Source of the DNA: Chloroflexota bacterium
GTDB taxonomy: Bacteria > Chloroflexota > Anaerolineae > Promineifilales > Promineifilaceae
Reading direction: 5' to 3'
DNA length: 64,000 nucleotides
Assembly: GCA_014584575.1 (NCBI GenBank)
Contig: JACTMP010000082.1
Location: 124,001-188,000, forward strand
Translations under genes and position numbers: made by a program
Notes under the pieces: generated by a model
Told to the model about the DNA's origin: nothing
Databases searched by the model: none
The model's input: only the letters and a program-made list of their open reading frames with translations
Part shown: in pieces, positions 33,217-41,673 of the stretch
How the letters are laid out: each line of letters opens with the position of its first letter
How positions within the stretch are numbered: the stretch's first letter is position 1

Positions 33217-36200
33217 ATGAGCATCGAGCAGACGATCAACGGCCGTTACCACATCGCCAACGTCCACACAGACCTCATCGGCCAGGGAGCGATGGGCGCC
33301 GTGTATCGGGGGATTGACCAACAAACCGGCGACCCCGTAGCCATCAAACACCTGAAACCGGAACTACTCGCCGCCAATCCGCGCCAGCTTGACCGTTTCG
33401 CCCGCGAAGGGGAACTGCTGCGCCAGTTGAATCACCCCAACATTGTGCAGGTGTATGCCACCGTCGCCGAAGCCGGGCAGCATTACATCATCATGGAGTA
33501 TGTGCAGGGCGGCTCGCTGCGTGACCTGCTCGACCAAAATCCCCAACTGCCCCTGCCCCGCGTCTTGAGCATTGCCATAGACGTGGCCGACGCCCTGACG
33601 CGCACCCACCGCCTGAACATCATCCACCGCGACCTGAAACCGGCTAATGTGCTGCTGGCCCTGGATGGCAGCCCGCGCCTGACCGATTTTGGCCTGGCTT
33701 TTCTGGAAGATGGCGCCAATCTGACCCAATCGGGCGCATTGGTAGGCACATTGGACTACATCCCGCCGGAGGCGTGCCAGGGCAAGGCGCTCGACCGGCG
33801 CATGGACATCTGGTCGTTTGGGGTGATGTTGTTTGAGATGTTGGCCGGGCAACGGCCGTTTACCGGCAGCAACCTCTACGCCACTATCACCGCCATCCTC
33901 TCTACCCCCACGCCCGACCTGTTCCGTTTCCGCCCCGACGTGAACGACGCCCTGGCCGACCTGGTGTACCGCATGTTACAGAAAGACCCACAGCAGCGCA
34001 TCCCCAGCAGCCGGCTGGTGGGCGCGGAGTTGGAAGCCATTATGCAGGGGTCAGACATTCGCCCCGCCGCCATCACCTTGATGCGGGAACAAGTGGCGCT
34101 GCCGGACAAGGCCCGTTTCGAGACCAGCACCTCCGACAAAACGGCCGTACACCGCCACAACCTGCCCCCCCAAACCATGCCCTGCATTGGCCGCGAGGCC
34201 GAACTGGCAACGTTGAATGAATTTGTGGACAATCCCCAAACGCGGCTCATCACCATCATCGGGGCGGGTGGCATGGGCAAGACACGCCTGGCGCTGGCGC
34301 TGGCCGAACAACAGGTGGGGCGCTTCAGCTATGGCGTCTATTTTGTACCCCTGGCGGCCGCCGACAGCCGCGCCGACATGGTGAATGCCATCGCCGAAGC
34401 GGTGGATTTCCACTTTTACACCGGCGGCAACCCGGAACAACAGTTGTTAGATTTTCTGCGTGAAAAGGAGATGCTGCTGGTTTTGGATGGTTTGGAACAT
34501 CTGCAAACGAGCGCGGGTTTTTTAACGGATATGTTGTCGGCAGCAACGGCCGTGACCCTCATCCTCACCTCCCGCGAACGGCTGCGCCTGCGCGAAGAGC
34601 AGGTTGTCACCCTGGCCGAATGGGAATTCCCCCACAACCTGCCTCCTCTCGACGCCCTTAAGTCCGCGCCTGCGCAGCTATTCACCCAATCGGCGCGGCG
34701 ATTGCAGCCCAATTTTGAACTGGATGAACACGATGTGCCTGCCCTGGCAGACATTTGCCGCGCTGTCGGCGGCACACCATTAGGTTTGATGCTGGCCGCC
34801 ACCTGGGTGGAAATGCTGACCATTGCCGAGATTGCCACTGAAATCAGCGCCAGCCTGGACTTTTTGGAAACAGATATGCGCGATGTGCCGGAGCGCCATC
34901 GCAGTTTGCGCGCCGTCTTTGACTCCTCCTGGAATTTGCTGAATGAGAGCGAGCGGGATGTGTTTATGAAGCTCTCCGTTTTCCAGGCTGGTTTTAGCCG
35001 CCAGGCGGCGCAGGAGATTACCGGGGCATCGCTGCGCGACCTGATGGCGCTGGCGAACCGCTCCTTGCTGCACCGCGACCCCAACGGCCGTTACCACACC
35101 CAACGCCTGCTGCAACAATACGCCGCCGAGCAGCTCAGCCAATCCCCCGACGCCCACTTCCTGGTGCATGACCAACACGCCGCCTATTACGCCCTCATGC
35201 TGCAAACGCACAACCGGCAGATGAAGGGCAGCGAGCAACAGGCGGCGCTGGCCGAGATGGAACAGGAGCAGGATAACCAACGCGCCGCCTGGGAATGGGC
35301 CATCGGCCAGGGACAGACGGAACTGCTGCACCAGATGGTAGACGCGCTGTGCCGTTTTTATGACTGGCGCGGCCGTTACCAGGAAGGTGACCAGTTCTGC
35401 GGCACGGCCGTGCGCCAGTTAGCCCGCGCCCTGGATGGCGAAAGTGTGCGCCTGTGGGCCAGATTATTGGGCTGGCAGGGCAAATTTAACCTGCTGCTCG
35501 GCCGTACTGAAGTCGCCGGGCAGGTGATTGACCAGGGGCTTCAATTGCTGACCGACGCCGCGCCGGCCTGGGCCGATACCCGCGCCGAAACCGCCTTCCT
35601 GTTGCGTCGCCAGGCGCAATTTTTCCTCATGTCCGGCGACCGGGAGCGGGCGCGGCAGGCGGGCGAGCAAAGCCTGGAACTTCTGGAAACCATTGGCGAC
35701 GAGTGGGGCATGGCTTATACGCTGGACATTTTAGGGCAGGTAGCCTGGAATGTGGGTGCGTATGGCGAAGCGCAGCCGCTCTATGAGCGCAGTCTGGCCA
35801 TCCGCCAATCGCTACAAGACCGGCGCGGCACGGCCGATTCCCTGCGCGCTTTGGGATTGCTGGCCCTCTTCCAGGGGCGCATCCCGGACACTATGCGGCT
35901 GATGCAGGAGAGCAATGGTATTCGCAAGGAGATTGGGGATGTGGCCGGCACGGCCGTGGGGTTGGCCGATATGAGTACCGCTTTTATGATCGCCGGCAGT
36001 TTCCCGGAAGCGATCCAACTGCTGGATGAAAGCCTGGCGCTGTATACGCAGTTGGGCTACCGGCAGGCGATGGCGCACTGGTACACGCTGCTGGCGCTGG
36101 CCTGCCTGTCGAATGGCGAATATGAAAAGGCGCGCCGCCACGCCGAACGCGGCCGTACCCTTTCCCGCGAGGTCAGCTATAAACGGGGCATTGCTCTGAG

Positions 36201-36729
36201 CAACTGGGTGCTGGGCTGCCTGAGCGTGGTCGCCGGGAATGAGGCGGGCGCGAAGTCGCTGTTTACCCAAAGCGTGGCCGGTTTCCGCGAGATTAACCAG
36301 CAAGACGAACTGGCCTGGGCACTGGCGGAGTTGAGCAAGGTGGAACTGGCGATGGGCAACGCGGCGGCGGCGCAGGCGCAGGTGCTGGAGGCGCTGCAAA
36401 TTGGGGCGCGCTTGAAAGCGTTTTTGCCGTTGAGTTTTGCCCTACCGGCTACGGCCGTGCTGTTGGCCGGGCAAAGCACCCAAACCGACGCGCCGGGCAT
36501 AAAGCAACAATACCAGGAGCAGGCGCTGGAATTGTACGCGCTGGCGGCCCGTTACCCCTCGGTGGGCAAGTCGGCGTATCTGGACGGTATCACCGGGGCG
36601 CAAATCCGCGAAATGACGGCCTCTTTACCGGCGGACATCCAGCAGGCAGCGATGGAACGGGGGCAGAAGGGAGATTTGTTCACGGCCGTGCCTGCTCTCA
36701 TCCAGCAGTTGGGCCAGCCCAGACCCTAA
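33217..36729 (+). CDS. Ser/Thr protein kinase fused to STAND-like ATPase and TPR repeats
   Basis: 1170 residues. Residues 10-275 form a Hanks-type kinase: Gly loop GQGAMGAVYRG, Lys44 in VAIKHLKPE, HRDLKPANVLL (about 137) and DFGLAF. Residues about 320-640 form an NB-ARC/AfsR-like ATPase with P-loop GAGGMGKT (349-356), Walker B-like LLVLDGLEH and the sensor segment LILTSRERLRLREE. The remainder is TPR repeats. Such proteins act as signal-triggered switches, some of them in antiphage defence. It sits directly before a restriction-modification gene, separated only by a REP whose first bases supply its TAA stop. Confidence 0.88.
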   Translation: MSIEQTINGRYHIANVHTDLIGQGAMGAVYRGIDQQTGDPVAIKHLKPELLAANPRQLDRFAREGELLRQLNHPNIVQVYATVAEAGQHYIIMEYVQGGSLRDLLDQNPQLPLPRVLSIAIDVADALTRTHRLNIIHRDLKPANVLLALDGSPRLTDFGLAFLEDGANLTQSGALVGTLDYIPPEACQGKALDRRMDIWSFGVMLFEMLAGQRPFTGSNLYATITAILSTPTPDLFRFRPDVNDALADLVYRMLQKDPQQRIPSSRLVGAELEAIMQGSDIRPAAITLMREQVALPDKARFETSTSDKTAVHRHNLPPQTMPCIGREAELATLNEFVDNPQTRLITIIGAGGMGKTRLALALAEQQVGRFSYGVYFVPLAAADSRADMVNAIAEAVDFHFYTGGNPEQQLLDFLREKEMLLVLDGLEHLQTSAGFLTDMLSAATAVTLILTSRERLRLREEQVVTLAEWEFPHNLPPLDALKSAPAQLFTQSARRLQPNFELDEHDVPALADICRAVGGTPLGLMLAATWVEMLTIAEIATEISASLDFLETDMRDVPERHRSLRAVFDSSWNLLNESERDVFMKLSVFQAGFSRQAAQEITGASLRDLMALANRSLLHRDPNGRYHTQRLLQQYAAEQLSQSPDAHFLVHDQHAAYYALMLQTHNRQMKGSEQQAALAEMEQEQDNQRAAWEWAIGQGQTELLHQMVDALCRFYDWRGRYQEGDQFCGTAVRQLARALDGESVRLWARLLGWQGKFNLLLGRTEVAGQVIDQGLQLLTDAAPAWADTRAETAFLLRRQAQFFLMSGDRERARQAGEQSLELLETIGDEWGMAYTLDILGQVAWNVGAYGEAQPLYERSLAIRQSLQDRRGTADSLRALGLLALFQGRIPDTMRLMQESNGIRKEIGDVAGTAVGLADMSTAFMIAGSFPEAIQLLDESLALYTQLGYRQAMAHWYTLLALACLSNGEYEKARRHAERGRTLSREVSYKRGIALSNWVLGCLSVVAGNEAGAKSLFTQSVAGFREINQQDELAWALAELSKVELAMGNAAAAQAQVLEALQIGARLKAFLPLSFALPATAVLLAGQSTQTDAPGIKQQYQEQALELYALAARYPSVGKSAYLDGITGAQIREMTASLPADIQQAAMERGQKGDLFTAVPALIQQLGQPRP

Positions 36730-36754
36730 GGGTTTTCTGAAACCCTTAGGGTCT
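36721..36754. repeat. REP a
   Basis: AGACCCTAAGGGTTT and AAACCCTTAGGGTCT arms with a TCTG centre. Its left arm contains the TAA stop of the kinase gene. Confidence 0.9.
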
Positions 36755-36766
36755 TAAAGGAAACCG

Positions 36767-39700
36767 ATGCCAACCACCCCCCCACCCGAACTTCACGACC
36801 TGATTGACCGCTTCCGGCAAAACGCCGACGCTTACCGCGCCGGCGCGTACAACGAAACGATGGTGCGCCGCGAATTTATAGACCCCTTCCTCAAGCTGCT
36901 CGGTTGGGACGTGGACAACAGCAAAGGGTACGCCGAACAGTACAAAGAAGTGGTGCATGAAGACGCCATCCGCGTGGGTGGCAGCAGCAAAGCGCCCGAC
37001 TATTCGTTGCGTATTGGCGGGCAACGCAAACTGTTTGTGGAAGCCAAAAAACCGGCGGTGAACATCAAACAAGAGATCGCCCCCGCCTACCAGGTGCGCC
37101 GCTACGCCTGGAGCGCCAAACTGCCCCTCAGCATCCTGACCGACTTTGAAGAGTTCGCCGTCTACGACTGCACCGATAAACCCGACCAGAAAGACGGCGC
37201 CGGTCACGGCCGTGTCCTCTACCTGACCTATGAGCAATACCCGGACAAATGGGACGAACTGGTCAACCTCTTCTCACCGCAGGCCATTATGACCGGCTCG
37301 TTTGACCGCTTCGCCCACTCCAGCAAACGCAAACGGGGCACGGCCGAAGTGGATGACGCCTTCCTGCAAGAGATCAGCCAGTGGCGGGAAGAACTGGCGC
37401 GGAACATCGCCCTGCGCAACCCTGGCCTGAAAAGCCGTGACCTGAACGACGCCGTACAAACGACCATTGACCGGCTCATCTTTTTGCGGATTGCCGAAGA
37501 CCGGGGCATTGAGAGCTACGGCCGTCTGCGTGACGCCGCCCAGGGTAAAGAGGTGTATGCCGAACTGGGCCGCCTCTTCCAACTGGCGGACGCCAAATAC
37601 AACTCCGGCCTCTTCCACTTCAAAGCCGAAAAAGGGCGCGACGAACCACCCGACACCTTCACCCTGCGCCTGAACATAGATGACAAAACGCTCAAAGGCA
37701 TCATCCGCCGCCTCTATTACCCGGACAGCCCGTACCAGTTTGATATGATCCCGGCGGACATTTTGGGGCAGGTGTATGAGCAGTTCCTGGGCAAGGTCAT
37801 CCGCCTGACGGCCGGCGGCCAGGCCAAAGTGGAAGAAAAGCCGGAAGTCAAAAAAGCGGGCGGCGTCTTTTATACGCCCACCTACATCGTCAACTATATT
37901 GTGGGGCAGACGGTGGGTAAATTATTAGAAGGCAAAACGGCCGGCCCCAAAGGGGACGCCAGCAAACTGCGCCTCCTTGACCCCGCCTGCGGCTCCGGCA
38001 GCTTTCTCATTGGCGCGTACCAGTTTTTGCTGGATTGGCATTTGAATGAGTATGTGCAGGACAGCGACAAATGGGCACGCGGCCGTGAGCCGACCATTTA
38101 CCAGAATGATCGCGGCGAGTGGCGGCTGACCATTGGCGAACGCAAGCGCATCCTGCTGAACAACATCTACGGCGTAGACATTGACCCGCAGGCGGTGGAA
38201 GTGAGCAAACTGAGCCTGCTGCTGAAGGTGATGGAAGGGGAGACGGAGGCCACACTGGGCACCCAACTGCGCCTGCTGCCGGAGCGGGTGCTGCCCGACC
38301 TCAGCGCCAATATCAAATGCGGCAACAGCCTGATCGGGCCGGACTTTTACACCGGGCAGACCGCCTTCAGCTTTATGGACGAGGAAGAGATGTACCGCAT
38401 CAACGTCTTTGACTGGGCGGCCGCCTTCCCCACCATTGTGCCCTGGGGCGGCTTCGACGCGGTGATCGGCAACCCGCCTTATATCCGCATCCAGGCCATG
38501 AAGGAATATGCACCCAAAGAAGTGGAGTTTTACAAACAAGCGTATAAAGCCGCCAGCAAAGGCAACTATGACATTTATGTGGTCTTTGTAGAGAAAGGCC
38601 TGGAACTGCTAAATAGAAATGGGAAACTAGGTTTTATCCTTCCAAGTAAGTTTTTTACAACCGATTACGGAGAGGCTTTGCGAGGGATTTTGACTTCAAG
38701 CAATGTCCTTGATCAAATCGTTGATTTTGGGCATGAGCAGGTTTTTGAAAGGGCTACTACATATACATGCTTGCTCTTTTTAGCAAAGTCAAACAATAAA
38801 TCTAGTATCTCATATCTCCAAACAGCTCCTGAGGAAATTGAAACTTACGCAGGTGCTTTAGATGAAATCTCCTCGGATATTTTGGATTCTTCTCCCTGGC
38901 TTCTGGTTAATGATTCCTCCAAAACATTGTTTGAAAAGATGAATTCTGTCGGCAATTCTTTAGAATCGATCATGTCGGAGATGGCACGAGGAATAAGTAC
39001 AGGTGCAGATGATGTTTTCATTGTCAAAGTGTTACCAAATAACACTCTTGTAACCAAAGAAGGTTATCCAGTTGAAATTGAAGAGGATTTACTCAGGATT
39101 CCGATTTATGCTACAGATTACAATCGTTATTTCTTCAAATCCTTCAACTCGGATCGCATCATATTTCCCTACTATGTTACGAATGAAAGTTACCATTTGA
39201 TCCCTGAAAAAGATTTCCTATCCAAGTTCCCAAAGGGTTATAAGTATTTGCAAAGTAGAAAGTCTGAACTTGCAAAGAGAAAACAGACAGGTGAATGGTT
39301 TGGTTATAGTGCGCCAAGAAGTTTGCATATCCATCAACAAACTGACATTATGATCCCTTTACTGGCAAATCGAGGAATCTTTACAATTTCACCAGAGAAC
39401 AAAGCTCAATTTTGTATGATGGCAAGCGGGGGATTTAGTTTGAAGATAGAACGGCCAATAGAGATGAAGAATGAATATATACTTGGCTTACTAAATTCAA
39501 CGTTGTTATTTTGGTACCTGAAGCTTTTAAGCAATAAATTCCGGGGCGGGTGGATAACCTGTACAAAACAGTATTTCAAGCAATTGCCAATTTACAAAAT
39601 TGATTTGTCAAATAAACAAAGCGCAGCATGGCACGAACAAATAGTCTCATTGGTCACGCAAATGCTAGAGCTGCACAAACGGCTGGCAGCCGCGCACACC

Positions 39701-39826
39701 AGCCACGAAAAGTCTTTGCTGCAACGCCAGATCACCACCACCGACACCCATATTGACCAGCTTGTCTACCAACTCTACGCCCTCACCCCCGCCGAAATCG
39801 CCATCGTCGAGGGCACACGCGACTAA
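36767..39826 (+). CDS. Single-chain restriction-modification enzyme (type IIG-like)
   Basis: 1019 residues combining nuclease, methyltransferase and specificity parts. Nuclease: APDYSL with Asp78 and FVEAKKP with Glu92-x-Lys94, a PD-(D/E)xK site. Methyltransferase: motif I LLDPACGSGSFLIG (about 403-416) and motif IV VIGNPPYIR (about 566). The C-terminal segment (about 615-960) corresponds to the target-recognition region with TaqI-like specificity features (LLNSTLLFWYLK). It is AT-rich and free of ACGGCCGT, unlike the rest of the gene, suggesting exchange of the recognition domain. It should cut unmodified DNA and methylate adenines; the recognition site cannot be read. Confidence 0.9.
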   Translation: MPTTPPPELHDLIDRFRQNADAYRAGAYNETMVRREFIDPFLKLLGWDVDNSKGYAEQYKEVVHEDAIRVGGSSKAPDYSLRIGGQRKLFVEAKKPAVNIKQEIAPAYQVRRYAWSAKLPLSILTDFEEFAVYDCTDKPDQKDGAGHGRVLYLTYEQYPDKWDELVNLFSPQAIMTGSFDRFAHSSKRKRGTAEVDDAFLQEISQWREELARNIALRNPGLKSRDLNDAVQTTIDRLIFLRIAEDRGIESYGRLRDAAQGKEVYAELGRLFQLADAKYNSGLFHFKAEKGRDEPPDTFTLRLNIDDKTLKGIIRRLYYPDSPYQFDMIPADILGQVYEQFLGKVIRLTAGGQAKVEEKPEVKKAGGVFYTPTYIVNYIVGQTVGKLLEGKTAGPKGDASKLRLLDPACGSGSFLIGAYQFLLDWHLNEYVQDSDKWARGREPTIYQNDRGEWRLTIGERKRILLNNIYGVDIDPQAVEVSKLSLLLKVMEGETEATLGTQLRLLPERVLPDLSANIKCGNSLIGPDFYTGQTAFSFMDEEEMYRINVFDWAAAFPTIVPWGGFDAVIGNPPYIRIQAMKEYAPKEVEFYKQAYKAASKGNYDIYVVFVEKGLELLNRNGKLGFILPSKFFTTDYGEALRGILTSSNVLDQIVDFGHEQVFERATTYTCLLFLAKSNNKSSISYLQTAPEEIETYAGALDEISSDILDSSPWLLVNDSSKTLFEKMNSVGNSLESIMSEMARGISTGADDVFIVKVLPNNTLVTKEGYPVEIEEDLLRIPIYATDYNRYFFKSFNSDRIIFPYYVTNESYHLIPEKDFLSKFPKGYKYLQSRKSELAKRKQTGEWFGYSAPRSLHIHQQTDIMIPLLANRGIFTISPENKAQFCMMASGGFSLKIERPIEMKNEYILGLLNSTLLFWYLKLLSNKFRGGWITCTKQYFKQLPIYKIDLSNKQSAAWHEQIVSLVTQMLELHKRLAAAHTSHEKSLLQRQITTTDTHIDQLVYQLYALTPAEIAIVEGTRD

Positions 39827-39860
39827 GACCCTAAGGGTTTTCTGAAAACCCTTAGGGTCT
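39826..39860. repeat. REP b
   Basis: AGACCCTAAGGGTTT and AAACCCTTAGGGTCT arms; starts on the last base of the restriction enzyme's TAA. Confidence 0.9.
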
Positions 39861-39884
39861 GGCCTGGTCGGGTGTGTGCGCGAA

Positions 39885-39918
39885 AGACCCGAAGGGTTCA
39901 AGAAAACCCTTCGGGTCT
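39885..39918. repeat. REP c (GAAGGG variant)
   Basis: AGACCCGAAGGGTT and AACCCTTCGGGTCT arms; both arms carry the compensating change, so the stem is kept. Confidence 0.9.
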
Positions 39919-39934
39919 GGGTCTATGGAAAACT

Positions 39935-40417
39935 ATGAACGAAGAATTTGAATTAAACGGCCGTCTCTATCGTTGGGTCAATGGCGTATGGCTTCAGGCG
40001 GGTGAATACATTTCGCCGCCCAAAGTCATACAGCAAGAGTTAAACCGGCGTTACGGCGATAGGGTAAAATCACCACAGCCGTCCGCTTCCGCACGCCACA
40101 ACCAGCGCAGACAAGACGGCCGTATCTGGACCAACCTGGATCCCATTATTTTAGCTTTCATCCAGAATCGGTTTAAGCAAACCCAAACCTGGGTGACACG
40201 GGATGAAATTGTGGTCCATTTACAGGAGCATGAAACGGTACGGCCGTTTCTGGAAGAGCGATATAATGAAACTGCGCAAAAGATGAGTTTGGCGCAGTAT
40301 ATTGGCAACCAAGTGGATTGGCTCAGCGCCCGTTTTACCCAAGACATGACCGATTTCCAGCATTTGCTGGAGCAGCAAGAAGATGAAGATGGCAAGAAAA
40401 TGTATCGTCCAGTTTAA
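39935..40417 (+). CDS. Uncharacterised protein between REPs
   Basis: 160 residues, hydrophilic, mixed alpha pattern (ILAFIQNRFKQTQTWVTRDEIVVHL, MSLAQYIGNQVDWL), acidic C-terminus. No family recognised. ATG 39935 is chosen because earlier in-frame codons are REP sequence. It sits between the restriction enzyme and the RAYT gene with REPs on both sides; it might assist either, but nothing in the sequence decides this. It carries three ACGGCCGT copies, so it looks resident rather than new. Confidence 0.7.
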   Translation: MNEEFELNGRLYRWVNGVWLQAGEYISPPKVIQQELNRRYGDRVKSPQPSASARHNQRRQDGRIWTNLDPIILAFIQNRFKQTQTWVTRDEIVVHLQEHETVRPFLEERYNETAQKMSLAQYIGNQVDWLSARFTQDMTDFQHLLEQQEDEDGKKMYRPV

Positions 40418-40472
40418 GACCCTAAGGGTTTCCCAACCCGACCCGAAGGGTTTTCTTAAACCCTTCGGGTCT
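40417..40472. repeat. Half REP plus REP d (GAAGGG variant)
   Basis: A left arm only (AGACCCTAAGGGTTT, 40417-40431) followed by a full GACCCGAAGGGTTT / AAACCCTTCGGGTCT REP at 40440-40472. Confidence 0.85.
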
Positions 40473-40483
40473 TCAATAGACCC

Positions 40484-40517
40484 AGACCCTAAGGGTTTAA
40501 GAAAACCCTTAGGGTCT
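40484..40517. repeat. REP e
   Basis: AGACCCTAAGGGTTT and AAACCCTTAGGGTCT arms, 20 bases before the RAYT start. Confidence 0.9.
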
Positions 40518-40537
40518 TAATCTACCCACCAACAACC

Positions 40538-41182
40538 ATGTCCAAACCAGAACCTCTGCACTACGACACCTTCTACCACATCTACAATCGCGGCAACAAC
40601 GGCGAAACTATCTTCCGCGCCAAAGAAAACTACCACTACTTCCTGCAACTCTACACCAAACATTTCCACCCCTACGCCAACACCTACGTCTATTCTCTGC
40701 TGCCCAACCATTTCCATTTTGGCGTCCGCATCAAAACAAAAGAGGAGATCGAGGCTGCCCACTTAGACCCTAAGGGTTTTCTTAAACCCTTAGGGTCTCT
40801 GCCGCCCTCAAAATCACCCCCCACCCCCAGTCAGGCCTTCAGCAACCTGTGTAACGCCTACGCCAAAGCGGTGAACAAAGTTTACGGCCGTAGCGGTAGC
40901 CTGCTGGAACAACCCTTTGGCCGAATTCCCATCACCAGCGCCGTCTACTTCTATAACCTCATTATCTACATCCACCGCAACCCCCAACATCACGGGCTGA
41001 TTGATGATTTCCGTAACTGGCCCTACTCGTCCTTTCAGGCTATCCTGGCTGACAAACCAACGCGGGTATGCCGCACGGCCGTACTCGATTGGTTTGGTGG
41101 TTTAACCCCTTTCGTAGAAGCGCATCAATCCGACCCGGATATGGCCGACCTTAAGACCCTAAGGGTTTCAGAAAACCCTTAG
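40538..41182 (+). CDS. REP-associated tyrosine transposase (RAYT), IS200-like HUH
   Basis: 214 residues. The N-terminus YDTFYHIYNRGNNGETIF is the RAYT signature; the HUH pair is His58-x-His60 in LLPNHFHFGV. The catalytic Tyr is probably Tyr108 in NAYAKAVNKVYGR. Family role: single-strand cleavage and movement of REP palindromes. An in-frame REP at 40765-40798 encodes DPKGFLKPLGS between the HUH motif and the tyrosine helix, so the active protein has an 11-residue insert or is inactive. The last residues KTLRVSENP and the stop come from the REP at 41154. Eight full REPs surround it. Confidence 0.9.
   Translation: MSKPEPLHYDTFYHIYNRGNNGETIFRAKENYHYFLQLYTKHFHPYANTYVYSLLPNHFHFGVRIKTKEEIEAAHLDPKGFLKPLGSLPPSKSPPTPSQAFSNLCNAYAKAVNKVYGRSGSLLEQPFGRIPITSAVYFYNLIIYIHRNPQHHGLIDDFRNWPYSSFQAILADKPTRVCRTAVLDWFGGLTPFVEAHQSDPDMADLKTLRVSENP
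40765..40798. repeat. REP f, inside the RAYT coding sequence
   Basis: Perfect-arm REP (AGACCCTAAGGGTTT / AAACCCTTAGGGTCT) within codons 76-87 of the RAYT gene. Reading frame is preserved. Confidence 0.9.
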
Positions 41183-41187
41183 GGTCT
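41154..41187. repeat. REP g, overlapping the RAYT stop codon
   Basis: AGACCCTAAGGGTTT / AAACCCTTAGGGTCT; the TAG of the right arm is the RAYT stop. Confidence 0.9.
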
Positions 41188-41211
41188 AAACCGGCCAAGG
41201 AGAAAAAGCAT

Positions 41212-41673
41212 ATGTCTCTGAATCAATCATTTATCGAACTGAACCGCGCATCCACGGAGCGAATGCGCGCCCTGGCGGCGCGGCTGACGGATGCGGAAAT
41301 GCAGCATCCCGTCGGCGAACATTGGACGGTGGGCATTGTGTATGCCCATATTGCCTGGTGGGACCGGCGGGTACAATATGTGCTGGATATGACGGAGAAG
41401 AACGGCGCGCTGTTTGTGCCGGAGATTGACATCTTTGTGAATGATCTCTCCCTGCCATTGTGGGCGGCCGTGCCACCCCGTGAAGCGGTGCGTATTGCCC
41501 TGGACACGGCCGTGACGCTAAACACCCGCCTGGAAAATTACGACCCCACTCTGCTGGCAGAAATTTATAACTACAACAAACGGTGGGTCATCCGTGCCCT
41601 GCACCGGAATGAGCATCTGGATGAGGCCGAAGCGGCGCTGCGTGGCTGGCAAGGTGACAGGGTGATGGCGTAA
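41212..41673 (+). CDS. DinB-superfamily protein
   Basis: 153 residues, four-helix-bundle pattern with HWTVGIVYAHIAWWDRRV and His residues at the metal-site positions (AHIAWWD, YNKRWVIRALHRNEH). DinB/YfiT-like proteins are often thiol-dependent metal enzymes; activity here is unknown. The start is supported by AAGGAGAAA. Its stop overlaps the next gene's start by one base (TAATG), so it is coupled to the solute-binding protein gene. Confidence 0.85.
   Translation: MSLNQSFIELNRASTERMRALAARLTDAEMQHPVGEHWTVGIVYAHIAWWDRRVQYVLDMTEKNGALFVPEIDIFVNDLSLPLWAAVPPREAVRIALDTAVTLNTRLENYDPTLLAEIYNYNKRWVIRALHRNEHLDEAEAALRGWQGDRVMA

Noticed and set aside
39872-39934. N-terminal extension of the gene at 39935
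   Set aside because: The extra codons are REP sequence (coding ENPSGLG) and there is an ATG at 39935.
36721-41187. CRISPR array from the repeated AGACCC...GGGTCT units
   Set aside because: Units are not evenly spaced, are inside and between genes, have no unique spacers of constant length and no cas genes nearby.
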